Assembly: GCA_021775515.1 (NCBI GenBank)
Contig: JAJFHR010000191.1
Location: 1-9,264 of the forward strand
DNA length: 9,264 bases
From: Hyphomicrobiales bacterium
GTDB lineage: Bacteria; Pseudomonadota; Alphaproteobacteria; Rhizobiales; JAJFHR01
Reading direction: 5' to 3'
Shown: one piece after another, positions 1-5,783 of the stretch
Position numbering within the stretch: position 1 is the stretch's first letter
How the letters are laid out: every line of letters begins with the position of its first letter
Program-made: the position numbers and the translations under genes
Notes under the pieces: generated by a model
Database searches by the model: none
Told to the model about the DNA's origin: nothing
Seen by the model: the letters and a program-made list of their open reading frames with translations, nothing else

Positions 1-456
1 AAGCTCGGGGCCGGCATAATCGTAACGCTTCTGGCAATTTACCTGTTGGCGACAAACAAAAACCGCCAGGGAGAAGGCCAAGACAATCCCAGTGGCTCCA
101 TTTATGTCGACGTCTTCATTGGCATTATCACCGGCATCATGACCACAACCCTAGGCATGACGGGACCGGCTGCTGCTCTGTATCTCACCTATTTGCATGC
201 AACCAAACAAGCCACCCGGGCCACGACCCTTGGCCTGTTTGTCTTTGGTTATACCTTTGGACTTATTGCCCAAGCTGGCCTGGTTGGAATTGAGCCGACC
301 ACCTGGATGTGGGCAATTGCACTTTCTCCTGCGGCCTATATCGGATCGTTAGCCGGTGATAGGTTATCGGCAAAACTCAATCCGAAAGTTTTCAGAATTG
401 CCGTGTTGATTATCCTGATTGCCTCAGGCTCTGCCGCCATTATTTCGGCGCTTTAA
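1..456 (+). CDS. TauE/SafE-family membrane permease, C-terminal part (5' end outside window)
   Basis: The reading frame is open from the first base, so the gene starts upstream; 151 C-terminal residues are visible. They form several hydrophobic segments: one at the window edge, then glycine-rich helices beginning around VFIGIITGIM, with the pattern G-x-x-T-G-x-x-x-x-x-x-G-x-x-GPA, and a last helix ending at the stop. This matches the second half of TauE/SafE (sulfite exporter TauE, DUF81) permeases, inner-membrane proteins built from two similar halves and linked to export or uptake of sulfonates, sulfite and other small anions. The substrate cannot be told from the sequence. A polar linker of about 20 residues (TNKNRQGEGQDN region) separates the two visible hydrophobic parts and probably faces the cytoplasm or periplasm. 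The stop codon lies inside the 3' end of the convergent cation transporter gene (17-base overlap). Family assignment is fairly secure; function is inferred from the family only. Confidence 0.8.
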   Translation, partial: KLGAGIIVTLLAIYLLATNKNRQGEGQDNPSGSIYVDVFIGIITGIMTTTLGMTGPAAALYLTYLHATKQATRATTLGLFVFGYTFGLIAQAGLVGIEPTTWMWAIALSPAAYIGSLAGDRLSAKLNPKVFRIAVLIILIASGSAAIISAL

Positions 457-1378
457 GGCTGGCTTCATGGTGGCGGGCTGATTGTACTTCAATGAACATG
501 CGTTTGATCTCGGGGAAACGGGTTTTAATTTGATTTTCCAGCCGGTAGATCGCATTTTCAACTTTACCGGCAGAAACCGTGTCGCGAAAATCAAGGCTTA
601 CCGCCAGTAAAATATCTTCCGGTCCCATATGCATTGTCCGCAGTTCGTTCAATTTATTGACGGTTTTTTCCGCAGCTATGATTTCCTCAACCCCTATAAC
701 CACTGTTTCCCGGGCAGCTTCTCCGATGAGCAGTCCCTTTGTTTCTATGGCAAGAATTGCTGCTGTCAGAGCCAGAATAAGTCCGATAACCACAGAGGCG
801 GCACCGTCCAGCCAGGCTATTCCGAAATACTGGGCGCTGGCAATGCCGACAAAAGCGACAATGAGGCCGAGAATTGCCGCACTATCTTCAAATAATACGG
901 TGAAAATTGCCGGATCCTTGCTGCGCCTGACCGCTTCGAAGTATCCGCGGTCTCCCTTGGTATTGCGAAAATGTTTGAAGGCGACCCACCAGGCGGCGAG
1001 TTCAAAAACCATGGCACCGGCCAGAACAAAATAATTCACCATGGCATTTTTTATTTCATGGGGCTCAAGAAGTTTTTGTATGCCCTCATAAATCGACACG
1101 CCGGCACCAACGGCAAAAATCATAATGGCAACCACAAAACTCCAGAAATAAAGTTCCATGCCGTAACCGAAGGGGTGTTGTTTATCTGCAGGTCTGTTTG
1201 CCCGATGCATGCCGAACAAAAGCAGGCCCTGATTTCCGGTATCGACCACAGAATGTATCGCTTCGCTCAACATCGCCGATGACCCGGTATATCCGGCGGC
1301 GGCGAATTTCATGATCGCAATCAATCCGTTTCCGAACAGTGCGGCCAAAACCGCTTTTTTTGATGCACTTGCCGCCAT
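440..1378 (-). CDS. Cation diffusion facilitator (CDF) family transporter
   Basis: A 312-residue inner-membrane protein of the CDF family, whose members usually export Zn2+, Fe2+, Mn2+ or other divalent metals by proton antiport. The N-terminal two thirds are hydrophobic with about six helices; the last ~90 residues form a soluble domain of the kind that dimerises and binds metal. TM2 carries the site motif H42-x3-D46 (AIHSVVDTGN), followed by the loop motif HPFGYG (68-73). TM5 has D165 in FEDSAAILG, but the partner four residues before it is Val161, where YiiP has His. D191 opens the next helix (DGAAS). These traits resemble the SLC30A9/ZnT9-like branch, so the metal is uncertain. I start at the ATG at 1378, not the in-frame ATG at 1426: GGAAG lies 9 bases before it and the MAASASKK start fits the family. 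It converges with the TauE-like gene (17-base overlap) and diverges from the small secreted-protein gene. Confidence 0.9.
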   Translation of the reverse strand: MAASASKKAVLAALFGNGLIAIMKFAAAGYTGSSAMLSEAIHSVVDTGNQGLLLFGMHRANRPADKQHPFGYGMELYFWSFVVAIMIFAVGAGVSIYEGIQKLLEPHEIKNAMVNYFVLAGAMVFELAAWWVAFKHFRNTKGDRGYFEAVRRSKDPAIFTVLFEDSAAILGLIVAFVGIASAQYFGIAWLDGAASVVIGLILALTAAILAIETKGLLIGEAARETVVIGVEEIIAAEKTVNKLNELRTMHMGPEDILLAVSLDFRDTVSAGKVENAIYRLENQIKTRFPEIKRMFIEVQSARHHEASLKAPK

Positions 1379-1471
1379 AGTTTTTAACTTCCAATAAGCC
1401 GCCGACCCGCCCTTAATAGCAGGCATGAAGCGGTACTTAAAGCGTGAGATTGCCTAACGCAATTGTGACCG

Positions 1472-1481
1472 TTTGTACAAA
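1472..1481. promoter_or_regulatory. Perfect 10-bp palindrome TTTGTACAAA between divergent genes
   Basis: TTTGTACAAA is identical to its reverse complement. It lies in the 148-base gap between the start of the cation transporter (1378, minus) and that of the small secreted protein (1527, plus), about 94 and 45 bases from the two starts. This is a sensible place for a shared operator, and a dimeric regulator would fit, but symmetry stops at the tenth base and A/T-rich palindromes of this size occur by chance. I could not identify a good sigma-70 promoter on either strand nearby, nor a match to a named metal-regulator box. Confidence 0.25.
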
Positions 1482-1526
1482 GATAAACACCTTGACCGCT
1501 GATCGGGAAAATTGCTTATTTACGGT

Positions 1527-1901
1527 ATGAGAAAAATTTACACAATTTTTGCTGCTTTGATTGCCCTTCCGGTTCTAACAACTGGAGGAATTGCCGGCGA
1601 GGCCGATGTAGTTGACGCGAAAATAACTCAATCATCGGCTGGAAGTTATGGTTTTGATGTTTCAGTCAGACATGCAGATACAGGTTGGAAACATTATGCC
1701 GACCGGTGGGAGGTTCTCGATCCGGACAGAAATATCCTGGCAACCCGGGTACTTGTTCATCCCCATGAAAATGAACAGCCGTTCACCCGAAGTTTGTCCG
1801 GTGTAAAAATACCGGTGGGAATTGGGTCTGTTATCTTACGCGCCCATGACAGTGTTCATGCCTACGGCGGCAAGGAAATTACGGTCGAGGTTCCTCGTTA
1901 G
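1527..1901 (+). CDS. Small predicted secreted protein with six histidines, family not named
   Basis: This 124-residue product starts with a typical signal peptide: MRKIY, a hydrophobic core (TIFAALIALPVL), then a small-residue stretch TTGGIAG before EAD, so a mature periplasmic protein of about 100 residues is expected. The mature part has alternating polar and hydrophobic stretches ending in ITVEVPR and reads like a compact beta-sandwich. Residues likely to be conserved are the block HADTGWKHYADRW (49-61), HPHENEQPFTRSL (78-90) and RAHDSVHAYGG (105-115). Histidines are at 49, 56, 78, 80, 107 and 111. I recall similar unnamed proteins in other alphaproteobacteria but know no function. Metal binding is only an inference from the histidines and from the divergent cation transporter gene. 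The ATG at 1527 gives the better signal peptide; a TTG at 1512 would add five residues (LIYG region). Neither has a strong ribosome site. The gene converges with the MarC-family gene, 24 bases apart. Confidence 0.75.
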   Translation: MRKIYTIFAALIALPVLTTGGIAGEADVVDAKITQSSAGSYGFDVSVRHADTGWKHYADRWEVLDPDRNILATRVLVHPHENEQPFTRSLSGVKIPVGIGSVILRAHDSVHAYGGKEITVEVPR

Positions 1902-1925
1902 CCCTGCCTGATCCAGATCTTGCGC

Positions 1926-2555
1926 TTATCCTCGCGCCAGCTCCAAAACACCATCCGCGATATATTGAACGGCCAAGGCGCCCAGTATTACACCCAGTAG
2001 CCGTGAAAGGACGATACGCCCGGTGTCACCAATAAGATGTTCGATGCGCGAGGATAGAATAAACACGAGAAAACTGAACGTTAAAACCAAGGCGACAACG
2101 GCGATCAACACGCCAAGGACGTTCCAGTCGCCATGAGCTTTGGCGGCAATCAACATGGTTGCGGTTATCGCACCGGGGCCGGCCAGAAGCGGAATGGCGA
2201 GGGGAAAGGCTGCAACATCATTAACGTGACTGTCTGAAATCGCCCGCTCAGCGGTCGTGGATTTGCGTTCCTCGCGTTTTTCAAACACCATTTCAAAACC
2301 AATCCACAACAACATTAATCCGCCAGCAGTTCTAAAGGCCGGTAAAGAAATGCCGAGAACGCCCAAAACCTGCTCGCCAAAAATTGAAAACAGCGACAAA
2401 ACGACAAAAGCGATGAGCGCTGAGCGAACTGCGACCATTCGTTTTTGACGTGCCGTCATGCCGGAAGTAAGAGAAACGAAAATAGGCACGATGCCGACGG
2501 GATCTATCGTTACCATCAAGGTTACAAATATCGATATGACAAACTCGACAGTCAT
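1926..2555 (-). CDS. MarC-family integral membrane protein
   Basis: A 209-residue protein, the usual length for the MarC (UPF0056) family, with about six hydrophobic helices and almost no soluble part. Family signatures are the N-terminal helix with TIDPVGIVPIF, the helix AGGLMLLWIGFEMVF, the motif PLAIPLLAGPGAIT after a charged loop (KREERKSTTAER), and the closing LGALAVQYIADG. MarC proteins were once linked to multiple antibiotic resistance, a role later withdrawn; some relatives have been proposed as amino-acid transporters, so the function here is unknown. The start is well supported: GGAGG on the minus strand (2561-2565) lies 5 bases before the ATG. The gene is transcribed away from gyrA across a 353-base gap; a MarC-family gene next to gyrA is, as I recall, common in Rhizobiales, where ssb often lies on the far side. 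Here the far neighbour is instead the small secreted-protein gene. Confidence 0.92.
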   Translation of the reverse strand: MTVEFVISIFVTLMVTIDPVGIVPIFVSLTSGMTARQKRMVAVRSALIAFVVLSLFSIFGEQVLGVLGISLPAFRTAGGLMLLWIGFEMVFEKREERKSTTAERAISDSHVNDVAAFPLAIPLLAGPGAITATMLIAAKAHGDWNVLGVLIAVVALVLTFSFLVFILSSRIEHLIGDTGRIVLSRLLGVILGALAVQYIADGVLELARG

Positions 2556-2598
2556 GAAATCCTCCGGAACAAAGGTTCAAATAACGGTTGTTAAGCCC

Positions 2599-2621
2599 CG
2601 GTGATAGCACCATTTTCACCG
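2599..2621. repeat. Inverted repeat CGGTGA / TCACCG upstream of the MarC-family gene
   Basis: Two perfect 6-base arms, CGGTGA and TCACCG, flank an 11-base centre. The left arm can alternatively pair inside the repeat (GGTG with CACC, 2600-2611, 4-base loop). It lies 44 bases upstream of the MarC-family start, so it may be an operator or a 5' leader hairpin. It has no T-run on either side and is not a typical intrinsic terminator. Chance occurrence is possible. Confidence 0.3.
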
Positions 2622-2746
2622 ACAGGTAGGAAAGAAATGCCACATCCTGATCCGATTCATCCAACCTGTATCAATTTAAATAATGTTTACCGTCTAACAT
2701 ATTGATATTTAACCAAAAAATTACGAGGAGAAAATACTTAAACCGT

Positions 2747-2776
2747 TTGCTCCCTGTGCAGGGAATCGGCTATAAA
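2747..2776 (+). promoter_or_regulatory. Possible distal gyrA promoter with a dyad in its spacer
   Basis: TTGCTC (2747-2752) and TATAAA (2771-2776) are separated by 18 bases, an acceptable sigma-70 arrangement pointing to gyrA, with a transcript start near 2783 and a leader of about 125 bases. The spacer begins with CCCTG-TG-CAGGG (2752-2763), a dyad with 5-base arms that a repressor or spacer-binding activator could use. This is by inspection only; the more proximal candidate at 2853-2880 is better placed. Confidence 0.3.
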
Positions 2777-2806
2777 CAACCTCTAATATCGCACAAATCG
2801 CTAATG

Positions 2807-2850
2807 GGTGTTTGGTTTGAATTTTCGGTTAATTTCAATATCAAAACACC
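2807..2850. repeat. Imperfect inverted repeat just upstream of the gyrA promoter candidate
   Basis: The outer arms GGTGTTT (2807-2813) and AAACACC (2844-2850) pair perfectly over seven bases, and the inner arms TTGAA (2817-2821) and TTCAA (2834-2838) over five; the intervening bases are mostly unpaired and the loop is about 12 bases. The structure ends two bases before the TTGGGT hexamer at 2853, so it may be an operator or bend site controlling gyrA. No known regulator site was recognised. Confidence 0.3.
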
Positions 2851-2852
2851 GT

Positions 2853-2880
2853 TTGGGTCAGCCTGGAAAAAAGCGATAAT
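2853..2880 (+). promoter_or_regulatory. Likely proximal gyrA promoter
   Basis: TTGGGT (2853-2858) and GATAAT (2875-2880) are 16 bases apart. The -10 hexamer matches the sigma-70 consensus at five of six positions, the -35 at three of six. Transcription would start near 2887 and leave a leader of roughly 20 bases that includes the ribosome site at 2898-2903. The position relative to the gene is the best support; no experimental evidence is available. Confidence 0.45.
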
Positions 2881-2897
2881 TTTAACGGCTTTTTGTT

Positions 2898-2903
2898 AAG
2901 AGG
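2898..2903 (+). promoter_or_regulatory. gyrA: Ribosome binding site that supports the gyrA TTG start
   Basis: AAGAGG lies 5 bases before the TTG at 2909. The next ATG in frame is codon 37 (2909 + 108 bases), within the conserved GyrA sequence VAEMKKSYLDYAMS, so starting there would remove part of the domain. The TTG is therefore the best start, although the exact length of the variable proline- and glycine-rich N-terminus remains uncertain. Confidence 0.6.
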
Positions 2904-2908
2904 CTCTA

Positions 2909-5767
2909 TTGCCAGATCAAGATGATACGCCGCCAACGCCACCGCCTGGTGATGACAGACGGGGAGGTGATGGACCGAGTGAGCGTGATGTAAATCCTGT
3001 CTCCATAGTTGCGGAGATGAAGAAGTCATATCTGGATTACGCCATGAGCGTAATTGTATCGCGCGCGCTGCCGGATGTGCGTGACTGGCTGATGCCCGTG
3101 CATCGCCGAATCATGTTTTCTATGCTTGAAAGTGGGTATGACTGGAACAAGCCCTATCGCAAATCGGCCCGTGTGGTTGGCGATGTAATCGGTAAATATC
3201 ACCCTCATGGCGATCAATCGATCTATGATGCGCTGGTGCGGATGGCGCAAAGCTTTTCAATGCGGCTGGTGCTTCTGGATGGCCAGGGAAATTTTGGCTC
3301 CGTAGACGGTGATCCACCAGCCGCCATGCGGTATACCGAAATTCGCATGGGCAAGCCGGGACACGCCTTGCTGACCGATCTTGATAAGGATACGGTTGAT
3401 TTTGTCGCCAACTATGACAATAGCGAACATGAGCCGCAGGTATTGCCTGCGCGCTTTCCTAATCTGTTGGCCAACGGCGCCAGCGGTATTGCAGTGGGAA
3501 TGGCGACCAACATTCCGCCGCACAATTTGGGTGAAATCATTGATGCCTGTGTGGCGCAGATAGACCGCCCGGGAATTACTATTGACGAATTGATCGAGAT
3601 TATTCCCGGACCGGATTTTCCGACCGGAGGATTTATTCTCGGCCGTTCCGGTGTTAAATCAGCCTACCACACCGGTCGCGGCTCGGTTGTTATGCGCGCC
3701 CGTGTCGGAACCGAAGAAATTCGCAAAGATCGTGAAGCGCTGATCGTCACGGAAATTCCCTATCAGGTAAACAAATCGACGTTGATTGAAAAAATCGCAG
3801 AATTGGTGCGCGAAAAGCGCGTCGAGGGAATAAGCGATATTCGCGATGAATCTGACCGTCAGGGTATGCGCATCGTTATAGAACTCAGGCGCGACGCCGT
3901 GGCCGATGTTGTGCTTAACCAGCTCTATCGCTATTCAAACCTGCAGACCTCTTTCGGCTGCAACATGGTAGCCCTCAACAGTGGCCGGCCTGAGGTTATG
4001 AACCTCAAGGACATGATCACGGCCTTTATCGCCTTCCGCGAAGAAGTCATTACCAGACGCACAAAATTTCTTCTCAACAAAGCGCGCGAGCGAGCTCACA
4101 TCCTGGTTGGCCTGGCCATTGCCGTTGCCAATATCGACGAGATTATCGCACTGATCAGACATGCGCCTGACCCGGCGACCGCGCGCGAACAATTAATGGA
4201 ACGCCACTGGCCTGCTGGTGATGTTGAGGCGTTGCTCAGGCTTATCGATGACCCGCGCCACAAGATAAGGGATGACGGCACATATAAGCTGTCTGAAACC
4301 CAGGCCCGCGCTATTCTTGAGCTACGCCTGGCCCGGCTTACGGCGTTGGGCCGCGATGAAGTTGGCAATGAACTGGCGGAACTTGGCGAGCAAATAGCCG
4401 ATTTCCTTGAGATTTTGCGGTCGCACGCCCGGGTTATGAGCATAATTCGCGAAGATCTGCTGGAAGTCCGTAACGAATTTGCCGATCCCCGCCGCACAGA
4501 ACTGATTGACGCTGAATTCGGCGTTGAAGATGAGGACCTGATACAGCGGGAAGACATGGTGGTTACGGTCAGCCACAAGGGATATATTAAACGTGTGCCG
4601 CTCTCAACCTACCGCGCACAACGCCGCGGCGGCAAAGGCCGCTCGGGCGTATCGACGCGTGATGAAGATTTTGTCGCACGATTATTTGTCGCCAACACGC
4701 ATACACCGGTTTTGTTTTTCTCTTCCAAAGGCATCGTCTACAAGATGAAAGTCTGGCGCCTGCCCGTCGGCACACCGCAGGCACGGGGCAAGGCCATGAT
4801 CAATCTTCTTCCCTTGGATGAAGGTGAAACCATAACCACGATCATGCCGCTGCCGGAAGATGAAGCGCAATGGGCCAATCTGCATGTTATGTTCGCAACC
4901 CGCAGCGGCAACATTCGCCGCAATGATCTGTCCGATTTCATTCAGGTAAACCGAAATGGCAAAATTGCCATGAAGCTGGATGAGGGAGATTTGCTGGTCG
5001 ATGTGCAGATTTGCACCGAAAAAGAAGATATTTTACTCACTACAGCCAAGGGAAGATGCATTCGCTTTTCGGTAACGGCAGTCCGGGTCTTTGTCGGCCG
5101 CACCTCCACCGGTGTCCGCGGCATCAAGCTGGCGGGCGAAGACCGTGTGATTTCAATGTGCGTCCTGCGGCATATAGAAGCTGACGCCGGAGAGCGTGTA
5201 GCCTATCTAAAACAACGCCGGGCAATGGAAGGGCGTCAGGAGGATCAAGAAGGCGCTGAAAGTGAAATCAGTGAAGAAGCGGGTGATGAGGAAATTCAAG
5301 AGGTAAGAATTTCGCAAGATCGTTATATCGCGCTAAGTGCTGCCGAACAATTTGTTCTGTCAATTTCCGAAAACGGTTATGGCAAACGCACATCTTCTTA
5401 TGAGTACCGTGTATCGGGAAGAGGCGGCAAGGGTATAATCGCCATGGTCACCAACAAGCGCAACGGTGAGCTGGTTGCTTCATTCCCGGTTGAGGAAAGT
5501 GACCAGATTATGCTGGTGACTGACGGTGGCCAGCTTATTCGATGCCCGGTTCACGGCATTTCCCAACTTGGCCGCAGCACGCAAGGCGTGACGGTCTTCA
5601 ACACCGCAGACGATGAAAAGGTTGTGTCTGTGGAACGCGTGAGTGATGATAGCGACGACGACGACGACAATGAACCCGATGGTGATGATGACACCGGTGC
5701 GGGCGATACGTCTGAAAATAAGCCGCAAGATGAAAACGATGCCGGCAATCAGGACAGCGATACCTAG
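2909..5767 (+). CDS. gyrA: DNA gyrase subunit A
   Basis: A 952-residue subunit of the cytoplasmic A2B2 type II topoisomerase that cuts and rejoins DNA to introduce negative supercoils. The N-terminus has a variable proline-rich lead (about 30 residues), then the winged-helix DNA gate, with the catalytic tyrosine Y142 in AAMRYTEIR (E. coli Y122, offset 20). The tower and coiled-coil follow to about residue 540, then the beta-pinwheel C-terminal domain with a perfect GyrA box QRRGGKG (571-577), which separates it from ParC. The quinolone-contact region reads GDQSIYD; Gln103 stands at E. coli Ser83, Asp107 at Asp87. Two deviations stand out: W60 and M62 replace the Gly and Lys of the usual DGLKPVHRR. 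A charged insertion (about 760-815) lies within the C-terminal domain and the last 41 residues hold 19 acidic residues. The TTG start is supported by AAGAGG. Function as gyrase is secure; the effect of W60/M62 is unknown. Confidence 0.97.
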   Translation: MPDQDDTPPTPPPGDDRRGGDGPSERDVNPVSIVAEMKKSYLDYAMSVIVSRALPDVRDWLMPVHRRIMFSMLESGYDWNKPYRKSARVVGDVIGKYHPHGDQSIYDALVRMAQSFSMRLVLLDGQGNFGSVDGDPPAAMRYTEIRMGKPGHALLTDLDKDTVDFVANYDNSEHEPQVLPARFPNLLANGASGIAVGMATNIPPHNLGEIIDACVAQIDRPGITIDELIEIIPGPDFPTGGFILGRSGVKSAYHTGRGSVVMRARVGTEEIRKDREALIVTEIPYQVNKSTLIEKIAELVREKRVEGISDIRDESDRQGMRIVIELRRDAVADVVLNQLYRYSNLQTSFGCNMVALNSGRPEVMNLKDMITAFIAFREEVITRRTKFLLNKARERAHILVGLAIAVANIDEIIALIRHAPDPATAREQLMERHWPAGDVEALLRLIDDPRHKIRDDGTYKLSETQARAILELRLARLTALGRDEVGNELAELGEQIADFLEILRSHARVMSIIREDLLEVRNEFADPRRTELIDAEFGVEDEDLIQREDMVVTVSHKGYIKRVPLSTYRAQRRGGKGRSGVSTRDEDFVARLFVANTHTPVLFFSSKGIVYKMKVWRLPVGTPQARGKAMINLLPLDEGETITTIMPLPEDEAQWANLHVMFATRSGNIRRNDLSDFIQVNRNGKIAMKLDEGDLLVDVQICTEKEDILLTTAKGRCIRFSVTAVRVFVGRTSTGVRGIKLAGEDRVISMCVLRHIEADAGERVAYLKQRRAMEGRQEDQEGAESEISEEAGDEEIQEVRISQDRYIALSAAEQFVLSISENGYGKRTSSYEYRVSGRGGKGIIAMVTNKRNGELVASFPVEESDQIMLVTDGGQLIRCPVHGISQLGRSTQGVTVFNTADDEKVVSVERVSDDSDDDDDNEPDGDDDTGAGDTSENKPQDENDAGNQDSDT

Positions 5768-5783
5768 AGCGCGAGTTTAAAAC

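Larger units (their letters stand above)
2556..2908. other. Divergent intergenic region between the MarC-family gene and gyrA
   Basis: These 353 bases contain no gene I can support. They are clearly richer in A+T than the flanking genes, especially 2665-2740 and 2820-2900, as expected for promoter DNA. Visible elements are the MarC ribosome site (2561-2565), an inverted repeat upstream of MarC (2599-2621), a possible promoter with TTGCTC and TATAAA (2747-2776) whose spacer holds a short dyad (2752-2763), an imperfect inverted repeat (2807-2850), a stronger gyrA promoter candidate (2853-2880) and the gyrA ribosome site (2898-2903). A 65-codon open frame at 2702-2899 is not convincing. Confidence 0.7.

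Noticed and set aside
579..1034. 151-codon plus-strand open frame opposite the CDF gene
   Set aside because: It is rich in Ser, Thr and Arg with no domain, which is typical of the antisense reading of a hydrophobic protein gene.
1379..1426. 16-residue N-terminal extension of the CDF transporter
   Set aside because: The upstream ATG lacks a ribosome site and the extra residues do not resemble the family start, whereas the ATG at 1378 has GGAAG at a fitting distance.
2702..2899. 65-codon plus-strand open frame upstream of gyrA
   Set aside because: It starts with TTG without a ribosome site in front, has no recognisable domain, and spans the candidate gyrA promoters in A+T-rich DNA. The AGGAG at 2726-2730 is not followed by a usable start.
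3215..3217. Gln103 at the E. coli GyrA Ser83 position as a quinolone-resistance mutation
   Set aside because: Gln or another non-Ser residue occurs here naturally in alphaproteobacterial gyrases, as I recall, so it cannot be read as acquired resistance.
4096..4578. 160-codon minus-strand open frame opposite gyrA
   Set aside because: Ser/Arg-rich low-complexity translation, a mirror of gyrA codon use, without ribosome site or family resemblance.
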